Shown: positions 37,796-46,018, counted from the stretch's first letter. The stretch is DNA of 64,000 nt from Planctomycetota bacterium (GCA_016719295.1 JADKAF010000001.1:2170001-2234000), one strand, 5' to 3'. Program-made: numbers and translations. Notes: generated from the sequence alone by a model not told the origin.

Positions 37796-38061
37796 GCCCA
37801 GCCCTCCGGCGAAGCAAGCGCCGCGCCCGACGCGCGCGTATCACGTCGATTGCGTTCGGGAGTCGACGCGCGTTCGACGCGTTCGAGCAATGCGGAGCGT
37901 CGCGCGTCGTGCACGTCGCATGCTGCGCCTCCGGGCGCGGCTTCGCTCCGTCGATAGACATGGTGCGTCGTTCCGGAGCCCGCTGGAGGCGGGGGCTCCG
38001 GAACTCATGTTGTCGAGGCGATCGGACATCGACGCGCGAACGACGTCGATAGACACGGGTT
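37796..38061. repeat. Left arm of long imperfect inverted repeat flanking RAYT
   Basis: It pairs with 39007-39275 in inverted orientation. The inner about 110 bp (37951-38061 with 39007-39119) is near 90% identical; the outer part is more diverged. It contains a REP-like hairpin at 37970-38004: GTTCCGGAGCCC, a GC-rich loop, GGGCTCCGGAAC, with a two-base bulge possible. Motifs TCGATAGACA and TCGATAGACACGGGT bound the core. Confidence 0.9.
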
Positions 38062-38087
38062 ACGCGCCCGCGCGGCGGCCGAGCGCG

Positions 38088-38828
38088 TTAGCGCGAGGTC
38101 CCTCGGCGGCTTGAATGCGCGGGGTTCGCTCGCGATCGGCCGGCGTGCTTGTTGCGCTGCGGCAGCTCGTGGATGTCGAGCAGGCCTTGGCGGCGCCAGC
38201 CGGTGGTGAGCAGCCAGGTCGAAGCGGGCGCAACGACGGCCACCACTGGCGCAGATGGGATCGAAGCCACTGGCGGTCCCTGCGTCCAGCCATCGAACAC
38301 GGGCGCGCTCGAGCACAGATCAATCGAGCTGCTCGGCACTACGCCGTGCTTCTTGCCGTTCTGCAGCACGTAGCGCAACGCATTCCGTGCCTGCGTCGGC
38401 GTCGAGATCACCTCGTCGTGATAGCGCTCGGGGAACACCTTGCCGCGGCGGCCCCAGAGCTTGTTCAGCGCGCGCGCGAGCGGACTCAGCAGCGCGTTCA
38501 TGCCGCGTGCGACGCACTTGCGATCATCGGCCTCGACCAGGAGGTGAAGGTGGTTCGCCTGAATCGAGTAGTGGATGATCCGCATTCCGTGCCGATCGCT
38601 GCTCGCGCTGAGCGCCGCGAGAACGAGCTTCTGCGCGCCACCGCGACGAAGCGATGGCAGGGCATCGGCGAGTCGCACGGTGATGTGCAGCGGCTCGCCG
38701 CGCTTCTTCTTGGAGCGTTGACGGTGCGGCATGCCAGGCTTGGCGTTCCTTGGCTTCCGCCCCGCACCCTTCCGCTTCCCACCATGCTGACGGAAGTCGA
38801 ATGCGAGCTGTTGAACCTTGCGGCGCAT
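38088..38828 (-). CDS. REP-associated tyrosine transposase (RAYT, Y1_Tnp family)
   Basis: A 246-residue single-strand DNA transposase of the IS200/IS605-like HUH class. The HUH motif is the HLH in IQANHLHLLVEADD, and the catalytic Tyr is in NALRYVLQNGKKHG. The ERYHDEVISTPTQARNALRY block is typical. The N-terminal GGKRKGAGRKPRNAKPGMPH basic segment resembles other RAYTs. The ATG at 38828 is chosen because GAGGA precedes it and the conserved part starts there. It lies between long inverted repeats carrying REP hairpins, its probable substrates. The frame is intact, so it may be active. Confidence 0.9.
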   Translation of the reverse strand: MRRKVQQLAFDFRQHGGKRKGAGRKPRNAKPGMPHRQRSKKKRGEPLHITVRLADALPSLRRGGAQKLVLAALSASSDRHGMRIIHYSIQANHLHLLVEADDRKCVARGMNALLSPLARALNKLWGRRGKVFPERYHDEVISTPTQARNALRYVLQNGKKHGVVPSSSIDLCSSAPVFDGWTQGPPVASIPSAPVVAVVAPASTWLLTTGWRRQGLLDIHELPQRNKHAGRSRANPAHSSRRGTSR

Positions 38829-39413
38829 GGGTCTTCCTCTGCCTCGGTGCGCGTCGCATTCCCCGGTTTCGTTCCAGCATGGAGAACGCAATCGAGGCGC
38901 AGTTGGTTTCATAGCAAGTCGGAATCTTGAATGCGCTACGTTGCTCTCTGCGCGATAGCGCTGTGCAGATGTGCAGCACTGTCGCCCTACTGCCGCGCGG
39001 GCGACGAACCCGTGTCTATCGACGTGGTTCGCGCATCGATGATCCGATCGCCCCCGGCAACATGAGTTCCGGAGCCCCCGCCTCCAGCGGGCTCCGGAAC
39101 GGCTCACCGTGTCTATCGAAGTAGCGGAGCCGCATCCGGAGGCGATGCATGCGACGTGACCGCCGCGCTCACTCTCGAATCGCGTTCGGCTCCGAACGCG
39201 CGTCGACGCGCGACCTCGTTCGAGTTTATTCACGCGCGGCGGGCGCGGCGCTTGCTTCGCCGGAGGGCTGGTGGAGCGGTCGTGGCGGACCTCGCGTTCG
39301 GATGTTCGCGCTCGTCGTTGGTTCGGGTACCGATCTCGCGTCGACGACTACGGCCTCCACGGCGTGAGCCGTTGAGCCAGCCCACATGCCAGCTGGGCTG
39401 GGGCGAAGCCCCG
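38829..39413. other. Non-coding island right of the RAYT gene
   Basis: No supported gene. It includes a 180-bp upstream region of the transposase, the right inverted-repeat arm (39007-39275), a segment shared with 46.13-46.17 kb (39301-39346) and a multi-hairpin repeat at the M14 peptidase gene's 3' end (39348-39418). Confidence 0.7.
39007..39275. repeat. Right arm of long imperfect inverted repeat flanking RAYT
   Basis: Inverted partner of 37796-38061. It carries the matching REP hairpin at 39066-39100 (GTTCCGGAGCCC and GGGCTCCGGAAC arms). The outer end contains GGCGCTTGCTTCGCC, also found at 37.81 kb and 46.02 kb. Confidence 0.9.
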
Positions 39414-39418
39414 CTAGA
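39348..39418 (-). repeat. Dispersed multi-hairpin repeat at 3' end of M14 peptidase gene
   Basis: Read on the minus strand it contains the stop-codon hairpin GGGGC-TTC-GCCCC, then GCTGGCATGTGGGCTGG, then a hairpin CAACGGC-TCAC-GCCGTGG (forward 39357-39374). The last is a relative of the 13.77-kb tandem repeats. The peptidase TAG stop (39414-39416) lies inside the element, just as the aminomutase stop lies in the copy at 59.99 kb. Confidence 0.8.
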
Positions 39419-41237
39419 GTTGGATCGTGACGAAGAGCGGCTGCGAGACGTGGCGCAACGCGTTGGCGCTCGCTTCGAGCGTGACGTAGTTCACCACGAA
39501 GGGGAAGCCGACCAGGCTGCCGTCGGTCGGGACGAAGAGCGTCATCTGCGCTTGTCCTTGGGCATCGAGCGCCCCGCTGATCCCGCCAAAGAGCCCTTCG
39601 TACGCGAGCTGGGTGAGCAGGTCGAAGCCCCCCTGTAGCACGCGGCCCGCGCCGAGCGGAATCGGCGTCGCGGTGAGCGAAGGCAGGCCGAGATAGATGC
39701 GCTGCGCGTCGGAGCGGCTCTCGAGCTCGAAGACCGCCGTGCGCCCGATGCGGACGCCCTGCGGTGCGGCGACGCTCACGATCGGCTGCAGGGCCACATC
39801 GCGCTGCACGGTGCCCGCCGCGGAGAACGCGATCGTCTCGCTCGCGGTGGTGTAGCCCTCGCGCGAGAACTCGAGCGCGCGCGTTCCCGCGCTCGCCCAG
39901 TAGAACCAGCGCCCATCCGGCGCGCTCGAGCGCTGCTCCCCCATCGCATAGGCAATGCTCGGCGCGGCGATCGCCGCCTCCAGCGGCAGCAGCGTCTGCG
40001 CGTCGCGGACCGCTCCGCGCGCGGGCGTCGCGCGCTCGAGAAACGCGCGGATCTCGCTCCAGATCTGCACCGACTCGGCGAGCGAGCTCGAGTAGCTCGG
40101 CTGGAAGCTCGTCTGCATCTCGGTGAGGAAGGCGTAGGCACCGCCCTCGTTGAGCTGCCATTGGTAGTGCTCGCCCTCGGCGCTCGGGAGCCGCGTCGCC
40201 GCGGAGCCATAGCCCGCCGCGACCGAGAGCGCCACGGCCTCCGTCTGGTACCAGCTCTGCAGCGGGAAGGTGGAGCAGCGATAGCCATAGAGCGTCTCGC
40301 GGCCGTAGCTGTGGAAGTCGAGCACGCGCTCGAAGCGCTTCGCGCGCGAGAGGCCGATCACGCTCTGCGTCTCGGCTTCCGAGGCCGCGGAAGGTCCCTT
40401 GTAGGTATCCGACGACGCCGAGGTGCTGCCGGCGCAAGAGCCGCCCCAGCCCAGCGGATAGTTGCGATTGAGATCGACGCCGGTGAAGGATCCGAAGGGC
40501 CGCCGGTTCTTGCGCCAGAAGCTGTCGGCGGTGAACACGTGGTGATAGCCATCGGGGTTCACCACCGGCACGAACCAGAGCTCGTAGCCATCGATGAGCG
40601 CGCGCGCGCGCGGATCGCTCGCGTAGCCGTTCAAGAGCTGGTCGATCGCGTAAAGCACGGCGACCGGTGTTCCGATCTCGCGGCAGTGATGCGCCGCGAC
40701 GACGAGCGCCTTCGGCTCGTCCTCTTCGAGGGCCACCTGATCGGAGACGACGAGCGCCCAGATCGGCCGCCCTTCGTAGGTCGCACCGGGGCCGTAGGTC
40801 GCGGCGATGTCGACCAAGCGCGCGCGCGTGGGATGCGCCGCGACCTTGGCCTGGAGCCCGGCCAAGATCTGCGCGTTGTCGAGATAGCCCGTCGGCACCT
40901 CGAGGTCGTTCAGAGCGGCGAGGCGCTCGTAGAGCGGTCGCGCGAGCTCGAGGACGACCGGATGGAGCCGCAGCGCGCGGAGATGCTGGTACTCGTCGGG
41001 CGTCACGACGAGGCGCACGGCGTGCGCTTCGGACTCGATCGCCTCGTCGTCGAAGCCCGCCGCGAGCAGAGCGTTCTCGAGCACCTCGGGATGCGCGCTG
41101 TCGATCCGCACCCAGGCCGAGACCGGGATCGAAGCCGGTCGCGGGCCGCCCCCCTGCGCGTGCGCGGCCACGGGCAGGAGGAACGAAGCGGCGAGGACGC
41201 CGAGGGAACAGAACTGCCGGCAGAGCGACGGGGTCAT
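39414..41237 (-). CDS. Secreted M14-family zinc carboxypeptidase
   Basis: A 607-residue exported metallopeptidase. The signal peptide is CSLGVLAASFLLPVAAHAQ. A propeptide-like region (about 35-110) precedes the M14 domain. Zinc ligands are His and Glu in AAHHCREIG (HxxE) and the later His in VLDFHSYGRE. Substrate-binding VNPDGYHH, WRKNRRP and GVDLNRNYPLG follow, and the catalytic Glu is in FLTEMQTSF. It should remove C-terminal residues from peptides outside the cell. A carboxypeptidase-regulatory-like beta domain and a final about 100-residue beta domain follow; the last resembles the tail of the FG-GAP protein at 27.2 kb. The ATG at 41237 is preferred over one nine codons upstream. A TAGGAT box lies 35 bp upstream (41272-41277). 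Confidence 0.92.
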   Translation of the reverse strand: MTPSLCRQFCSLGVLAASFLLPVAAHAQGGGPRPASIPVSAWVRIDSAHPEVLENALLAAGFDDEAIESEAHAVRLVVTPDEYQHLRALRLHPVVLELARPLYERLAALNDLEVPTGYLDNAQILAGLQAKVAAHPTRARLVDIAATYGPGATYEGRPIWALVVSDQVALEEDEPKALVVAAHHCREIGTPVAVLYAIDQLLNGYASDPRARALIDGYELWFVPVVNPDGYHHVFTADSFWRKNRRPFGSFTGVDLNRNYPLGWGGSCAGSTSASSDTYKGPSAASEAETQSVIGLSRAKRFERVLDFHSYGRETLYGYRCSTFPLQSWYQTEAVALSVAAGYGSAATRLPSAEGEHYQWQLNEGGAYAFLTEMQTSFQPSYSSSLAESVQIWSEIRAFLERATPARGAVRDAQTLLPLEAAIAAPSIAYAMGEQRSSAPDGRWFYWASAGTRALEFSREGYTTASETIAFSAAGTVQRDVALQPIVSVAAPQGVRIGRTAVFELESRSDAQRIYLGLPSLTATPIPLGAGRVLQGGFDLLTQLAYEGLFGGISGALDAQGQAQMTLFVPTDGSLVGFPFVVNYVTLEASANALRHVSQPLFVTIQL

Positions 41238-41321
41238 GGCGGATCCGGGCGAGGGAGCGAGCACGCCTCGAATCCTACCGGGTGCCGCGCGCGGCGGCTC
41301 GGCCGCGCGCGGAGTTCTGGC

Positions 41322-42761
41322 TCACTGTCCCTGGCCGAGGCTGTAGGCCACCTGCCCGTCGAAGCGGTAGAGGTTCGCGGTCTGGATCCAATCGAAGCCC
41401 GCCTCGCGCAGGCGGCGCAGGAGCTCCAGCAGTTCGTCGTGCCCGATCACCTGCCCCGCCGGCGCCGCGAAGCGGCAGCGCCAGTGATCGGTGCAGAAGG
41501 ACTCGGGGAAGCCCTCGGGGTACACCTTCACGCCGCGGTTCGTGATCATCTCCAGGCGGAGCGCGCTCGTCCCGGCGTCCCGGAGGCGCGCTCCCAAGGC
41601 TTCCGCGTCGCGCCCGGCGTGATGCAGGAACACGTCGATGCCGACGAGTTCCTTCTTCTGCGGTGGCCGCGCCTGCAGCACCGGCGTCGGCATCGGCGTA
41701 TTCGAGAACTGCGCCGGGCGCAGTCGTCGTGGCTCGCTCCCCAAGCGCTCGATCAGCGCCGCGGCGAAGGCCTGCGTGCCGACGAGCTGCGAGCTCGTCG
41801 ACTCGCGCCAGATATCGAGGGTGTGGATGCCGTCTTCCAGCGTGCGCAGCCACGCGTTCTGCACGCGGGCCGCGGCCTCGCCCTGGCCGATGTGCACGAG
41901 CATGCGCACGGCGGCCTGGAGCAAACCCGAGGGATTCGCGATGTCCTTGCCGGCGATGTCGGGAGCCGAGCCGTGCACCGCTTCGAACATCGCGAAACCG
42001 TCGCCGATGTTCGCGCTGCCCGCGAGCCCCACCGAGCCCGAGACCTCGGCGGCGATGTCGGAGAGGATGTCGCCGTAGAGGTTCAGCGTCACGATCACGT
42101 CGAAGCGCTCGGGCTGCGCGGCGACGCGCGCCATCCCGATGTCGATGATGTAGTGGTCGGTCTCGACGTCGGGATACTCCTTCGCCACCTCGTCGAAGAC
42201 CTTGTGGAAGAGGCCGTCGGTGAGCTTCAGGATGTTGTCCTTGGTCATGCACGTCAGCTTCTTCCGCGGGCGGCGCCGCGCGGTCTCGAAGGCATAGCGC
42301 ACGACGCGCTCCGTGCCCGGGCGCGAGACGAGCTTCAAGCTCTGATAGACCTCGTCGGTCTGCCGATGCTCGATGCCGGCGTAGAGGTCCTCCTCGTTCT
42401 CGCGCACGATGACGAGGTCCATCCCCGGGTGCGCGGTGACCACGAAGGGCCAATAGGAGCGCACGGGGCGCACGTTCGCGAAGAGGCCGAGCGTCATGCG
42501 CAGCGTGACGTTCAAGCTCTTGTAGCCGCCGCCTTGCGGCGTGGTGATCGGGCCCTTCAGCAGGATGCCGGTGCGACGCAGGCTGGCCCACGCCTCGGGA
42601 GGGATGCCGGTGCTGTGGCCGGCTTCGTACGCCGCCTTGCCGACGGCGATCTCCTCGATCGCCAGCCGGGCGCCGCTGGCGTCGAGGATGCGGAGGACGG
42701 CGGAGACGATCTCGGGGCCGATGCCGTCGCCGCGCGCGACGGTGATGGGACGGGGTTGCAT
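41322..42761 (-). CDS. icd: NADP-type isocitrate dehydrogenase, Thermus-like form
   Basis: A 479-residue beta-decarboxylating dehydrogenase converting isocitrate to 2-oxoglutarate in the TCA cycle. The first about 330 residues hold the dehydrogenase core: GDGIGPEI, VIVRENEEDLYAGIEHR, CMTKDNILKLTDGLF, NLYGDILSDIAAEVSGSVGL and FEAVHGSAPDIAGKDIANP. The C-terminal about 130 residues (KKELVGIDVFLHHAGRDAEA ... ITNRGVKVYPEG) form the extra domain I recall in Thermus thermophilus ICDH. This distinguishes it from isopropylmalate dehydrogenase, which lacks it. Cofactor preference is inferred. ATG at 42761. Confidence 0.9.
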   Translation of the reverse strand: MQPRPITVARGDGIGPEIVSAVLRILDASGARLAIEEIAVGKAAYEAGHSTGIPPEAWASLRRTGILLKGPITTPQGGGYKSLNVTLRMTLGLFANVRPVRSYWPFVVTAHPGMDLVIVRENEEDLYAGIEHRQTDEVYQSLKLVSRPGTERVVRYAFETARRRPRKKLTCMTKDNILKLTDGLFHKVFDEVAKEYPDVETDHYIIDIGMARVAAQPERFDVIVTLNLYGDILSDIAAEVSGSVGLAGSANIGDGFAMFEAVHGSAPDIAGKDIANPSGLLQAAVRMLVHIGQGEAAARVQNAWLRTLEDGIHTLDIWRESTSSQLVGTQAFAAALIERLGSEPRRLRPAQFSNTPMPTPVLQARPPQKKELVGIDVFLHHAGRDAEALGARLRDAGTSALRLEMITNRGVKVYPEGFPESFCTDHWRCRFAAPAGQVIGHDELLELLRRLREAGFDWIQTANLYRFDGQVAYSLGQGQ

Positions 42762-43028
42762 GGTCGTTGGGCAGCTGGAGACCTGCGGAGGCGAGCCGCG
42801 CCGCGGCCCGCGCCGGAGATTGAAGGGCGGGCTCCTTGCCTGCGCCACTAGGAAGATCCCGCCGAATCGTTCGGCTGGAGCGAATCGCGCACGCGCCGCC
42901 TTGGAAGGCGGGTTCCGCTCTCGCCCGGCGAGGAGGCGGTGCCAGGCGTGCGCCAGGTCGGCTAGCTTGGGCGCCGACGACCGGCGGCGCCGGCGCAGAA
43001 CCCGCGAGCAGGATCGAGGGCGGAGGCG

Positions 43029-43292
43029 ATGAACGGAACGAGCGACGAGCGCGCGACCCCGGACTGGCTGCGCGCGGCGCTGGACGCGCTGGAGCGCGGC
43101 GATTGGGAGAGCGCCCACGAGCTCGTGCAGCACGAGGAGGACCCGCGGGCTGCTTGGGTGCATGCGCATCTCCATCGCGTGGAGGGCGACGAAGCGAACG
43201 CCGCGTATTGGTATCGGCGCGCGCGGCGCGCGCTCTGCCGGCTCCCGCTCGAGCAGGAACGCGTGGCTCTCCGCGCGGCCTTGCTTCGATGA
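43029..43292 (+). CDS. Small conserved hypothetical protein
   Basis: An 87-residue soluble protein. It contains LRAALDALERGDWESAHELV and AWVHAHLHRVEGDEANAAYW followed by YRRARR. This helical, tetratricopeptide-like pattern is found in a small conserved family of unknown function that I recognise from many bacteria. No signal peptide. The ATG follows GGCGGAGGCG, a reasonable ribosome-binding site. A TAGCTT box at 42963-42968 may be a -10 element. It precedes the riboswitch leader of ktrB and probably forms its own unit. Confidence 0.75.
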   Translation: MNGTSDERATPDWLRAALDALERGDWESAHELVQHEEDPRAAWVHAHLHRVEGDEANAAYWYRRARRALCRLPLEQERVALRAALLR

Positions 43293-43510
43293 GTGCGAAC
43301 GGCGCGAAGAACCGCAAGTTCCCCTGCCTCGATCAGGAATCCGATCTCGTTCGACGCCGAGGGACGCGGCCCGCGACCGGACATCGCCGCCGCGCACACG
43401 ATCGAGAGCTGGCTCGCCGGCACCGACCTGACGCTCGCCGCAGCACGCGAGATTGCCGCCCGCGGACGCATCGCGTATCGTCGCGGCCTGCTCTTTGCAT
43501 CACAGCCTAA

Positions 43511-43655
43511 GCTGCCGCCGCATCCTGGAGCGGCAGCGCGGGGGAACCAATCGCTCGGCGCGTCTGCGTCGAGCCGGGGCGTACGACTCCCAGCGATGGG
43601 AGGAGCGGCGACTTCACGCGTCGAGCCCGGCAGCTAACTCCGTCGGCATCGGGAA
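43511..43655 (+). ncRNA. c-di-AMP (ydaO/yuaA) riboswitch
   Basis: The leader matches the ydaO consensus in order. A closing helix GCTGCCGC (43511-43518) with GCGGCAGC surrounds GCCGCATCC. CGCGGGGGAACC follows at 43537-43548 and GGGGC at 43576-43580. Then comes CCCGGCAGCTAACTCCG ending near 43642, and GGCATC at 43645-43650. These blocks form the pseudosymmetric ligand core that binds two c-di-AMP molecules. It lies 124 bp before the start of a KtrB-type potassium transporter, a classical target. Identification is from memory of the consensus, not a covariance search. Confidence 0.88.
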
Positions 43656-43778
43656 GGGTGAGCGTGGGCTCCTGCGCGGCGGGCAGTCCGTGTTCTCCCT
43701 GGTTTCGGAGTCACGGACGCGAGAGGCCCGTCGCAGCGATGCTGCGCCGTTCCCTCGCCTCCGCCCACGGAGGCCCCC
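43656..43778 (+). promoter_or_regulatory. Expression platform with ribosome-site-burying hairpin
   Basis: Between the riboswitch and the TTG start is a perfect hairpin, GCCTCCG (43757-43763), loop CCCA, CGGAGGC (43768-43774). The right arm contains the ribosome-binding site GGAGG (43769-43773). No T-run terminator is seen, so control is more likely on translation. A second hairpin, GCAGC-GAT-GCTGC, lies at 43733-43745. Confidence 0.65.
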
Positions 43779-45140
43779 TTGAACGCGCGACGCTTCTCCC
43801 CGCATCGACGGCTCTTGCTCTGGGCCTATCGCACGGATCCGCTGCGAGTATTGGTGCTCGGCTATCTCTCACATCTCGTCTTCGGCTGGCTCGCGCTCTG
43901 CCTGCCGTTCGCGCAGGAGCGCGCGGGAGTCTCCCCCCTCGATCACTTGTTCACGGCCGCCTCCGCGATGTCGACGACCGGGCTCGCGACCGTGAGCATC
44001 GCCGGCACCTACAACGCCTTCGGTGAAGCGGTGGTGCTGCTGCTGATCCAGGCCGGCGGACTCGGCTACATGACGCTCGGATCCTTCGTGCTGCTCACGG
44101 TCTCGGGTCGGCTCTCGCCGCTCCGCATGCGCATCGGCGCCGCGGCGTGGGCGATCCCGAGCGAGTTCGAGATGCGCTCTTTCGTGCGCTTGATCTTGGG
44201 CTACACCCTGCTGGTCGAGCTCGCCGGCGCGCTGGCCCTCTACTTCTGGGTCTTCCGCGGCTCCGCCGTCGAGAGCCCGGTGTGGCACGCAGCGTTCCAC
44301 AGCATCTCGTCCTTCTGCACGGCGGGCCTCGCCCTCTTCGACGACAGCTTCGAGCGCTATCGCGGCCACGGCGCGTTGAACGCGATCGTGATCACGCTGA
44401 GCGTCCTCGGCGCGATCGGCTTCCTCGTCGTGAACGACCTCTGGCGCACGCTGCGCCAACGGCGGCTGCACGTCACGCTGACCTCGAAGATCATCCTGGT
44501 CAGCACGGGCGCGATCCTCGCCGCGGGCACCCTGCTCTTCTGGCTCGACGAACCGCTCCTGCGCGAGCTGCCGGCGAACGAGCGCTGGTTGGCTTCGCTC
44601 TTCCAGGTGATGAGCGCCGCGACGACGGTGGGCTACAACTCGATCCCGATCAGTTCCCTCTCGGCGAGCTCGCTCTTCCTGATCACGATCGTCATGGTGA
44701 TCGGCGCCTCTCCCGCGGGTACGGGCGGCGGACTGAAGACGACGACGATCTCGGCGCTCTGGGCAGTGATGACCTCGGTGCTGCGGCGTCGCTCCACGAC
44801 GACCTTTCTCGGTCGCGAGATCCCCGAGGCTCGACTCCGCGCAGCGACAGCGGGCGCCATGTTCTACGGGGCGACGCTGGCGGTCGGGCTCTATGCGTTC
44901 GCGCTCGTCGAACAGGCTCCTCTCGCCGACCAAGCCTTCGAGTGTGCCTCGGCACTCGGCACCGTGGGGCTCAGCCGCGGCATCACCGGCTCGCTCACGG
45001 ATGCCGGCAAGTGGATCCTGATCGCGCTCATGTTCGCCGGTCGCGTCGGTCCGCTCGTCCTCGGCATGACCTTCCTCGCGCCGCGCGAGAGCGAAGAGCA
45101 GCTCGGCGTCGGGCATCCCGAGGAAGACCTCGTGACCTGA
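43779..45140 (+). CDS. ktrB: TrkH/KtrB-type potassium transporter
   Basis: A 453-residue membrane protein with the four-fold M1-P-M2 repeat of K+ transporters. The four filter loops are TAASAMSTTGLATV, HSISSFCTAGLALF, MSAATTVGYNSIPI and CASALGTVGLSRGI, each with the conserved Gly. Length and the lack of the extra TrkH N-terminal helices favour KtrB, and GASPAGTGGGLKTTTI is the typical gate-region segment. The start is TTG at 43779 with GGAGG six bases upstream, buried in a hairpin. A c-di-AMP riboswitch lies in its leader. No ktrA (RCK domain) gene is in the window. Confidence 0.92.
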   Translation: MNARRFSPHRRLLLWAYRTDPLRVLVLGYLSHLVFGWLALCLPFAQERAGVSPLDHLFTAASAMSTTGLATVSIAGTYNAFGEAVVLLLIQAGGLGYMTLGSFVLLTVSGRLSPLRMRIGAAAWAIPSEFEMRSFVRLILGYTLLVELAGALALYFWVFRGSAVESPVWHAAFHSISSFCTAGLALFDDSFERYRGHGALNAIVITLSVLGAIGFLVVNDLWRTLRQRRLHVTLTSKIILVSTGAILAAGTLLFWLDEPLLRELPANERWLASLFQVMSAATTVGYNSIPISSLSASSLFLITIVMVIGASPAGTGGGLKTTTISALWAVMTSVLRRRSTTTFLGREIPEARLRAATAGAMFYGATLAVGLYAFALVEQAPLADQAFECASALGTVGLSRGITGSLTDAGKWILIALMFAGRVGPLVLGMTFLAPRESEEQLGVGHPEEDLVT

Positions 45141-45224
45141 GCGAGACGGCTTCGTCCGGGGGTTCGCCCATCCCCCGCACGCCGCGGAGCGGATAGGCTC
45201 CCCTCACGACCCAGGTCGATCTCC

Positions 45225-45797
45225 ATGCCCCATGTCTTCGTCCTCGGTGGTCCGAACGGCGCCGGCAAGAGCACGACGGCCCGCCTGCTCCTGCCGGACT
45301 ACCTCGGGATCCGCGAGTTCGTGAACGCCGATGACATCGCCCGGGGCCTCTGCGCCTTCGCTCCCGAGAGCGTGGCCTTCGAGGCCGGGCGGATCATGCT
45401 GCAACGCTTGCGTCAGCTCGCGGAGCGACGGGTGTCGTTCGCGTTCGAGACGACGCTGGCGACGCGGAGCTTCGCGCCGTGGCTGCGCAGCCTGCAGCTT
45501 CTCGGATACGCAGTCGTCGTGCTGTACTTGTGGTTGCCGAGCGCCGATCTCTCCGTGCGCCGCGTCGCCCACCGCGTGAGCTGCGGAGGACACGACGTAC
45601 CCGCGTCGATCATCCGGAGGCGCTATGGACGGGGTCTGCGGAACTTCTTGCAGCTCTACCGCCCGCTCGCCGACGCCTGGCGCCTCTACGATAATGCCGG
45701 CGCGACGCCCAGCCTGATCGCCCATGGCGCGCTTCATCATCCGGACGTGCTTCGCGATCCGGAGCTCTGGGCGCAGATCACACGGAGCACTCCATGA
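45225..45797 (+). CDS. Zeta-toxin-like P-loop kinase
   Basis: A 190-residue P-loop protein. Walker A is GGPNGAGKSTTARLLLPDYL at residues 8-27, followed by FVNADDIARGL and SFAFETTLATRSFAPWLRSL, the ETT-type motif typical of zeta toxins and their chromosomal relatives. The zeta family phosphorylates UDP-N-acetylglucosamine; whether this member does is unknown. Its stop overlaps the start of a small gene by four bases, the usual arrangement with its antitoxin-like partner. A TAGGCT box (45194-45199) lies 25 bp upstream. Confidence 0.8.
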   Translation: MPHVFVLGGPNGAGKSTTARLLLPDYLGIREFVNADDIARGLCAFAPESVAFEAGRIMLQRLRQLAERRVSFAFETTLATRSFAPWLRSLQLLGYAVVVLYLWLPSADLSVRRVAHRVSCGGHDVPASIIRRRYGRGLRNFLQLYRPLADAWRLYDNAGATPSLIAHGALHHPDVLRDPELWAQITRSTP

Positions 45798-46000
45798 ACG
45801 AAGCCGAACGAGCGGCAATCGGACGCAAGATCGACGCCGGCATCCGCGCCTCGATCGCACTCGCGTTGGAGGAGCATCGCCGCGCCGGCCGCACCGTCGC
45901 CATCTGGCGCGACGGCCGCGTCGTCGAGATCCTGCCCGAGCCGCAGGAAGATGGCGCGAGCGGAGCCGTGCGCGAAGAGCCGCCACCGGAGCGACCGTAG
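45794..46000 (+). CDS. Small antitoxin-like partner of zeta-type kinase
   Basis: A 68-residue protein beginning MNEAERAAIGRKIDAGIRA and containing RRAGRTVAIWRDGRVVEILPE. I recall small proteins of this wording next to zeta-type kinases in other genomes, so an antitoxin or regulatory role is likely but inferred. It overlaps the kinase stop (ATGA at 45794-45797), so translation is coupled. The C-terminus is Pro/Glu-rich. Toxin before antitoxin is the reverse of the classical epsilon-zeta order. Confidence 0.7.
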   Translation: MNEAERAAIGRKIDAGIRASIALALEEHRRAGRTVAIWRDGRVVEILPEPQEDGASGAVREEPPPERP

Positions 46001-46018
46001 ACGACACGCGCAGCTAGA

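Larger units (their letters stand above)
37535..38087. other. Non-coding island left of the RAYT gene
   Basis: No supported gene. The stretch is a mosaic of repeats: a copy of the CTTGGG...AACCCAAGGA repeat (37648-37705), a segment shared in inverted form with about 46.02-46.10 kb (37745-37823), and the left arm of the long inverted repeat around the RAYT gene (37796-38061). Confidence 0.7.

Noticed and set aside
37951..38061. Classical insertion-sequence terminal repeats with target duplication
   Set aside because: The flanking repeats are long, internally structured and lie inside larger diverged arms. No short flanking duplication was found, so a REP-type unit fits better than a standard DDE insertion sequence.
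38115..38930. Open frame on the plus strand over the RAYT gene
   Set aside because: The minus-strand frame has the HUH and Tyr motifs; this one has no recognisable sequence.
43293..43637. A 114-residue frame after the small conserved gene
   Set aside because: It runs through the riboswitch core, and its sequence has no protein-like features.
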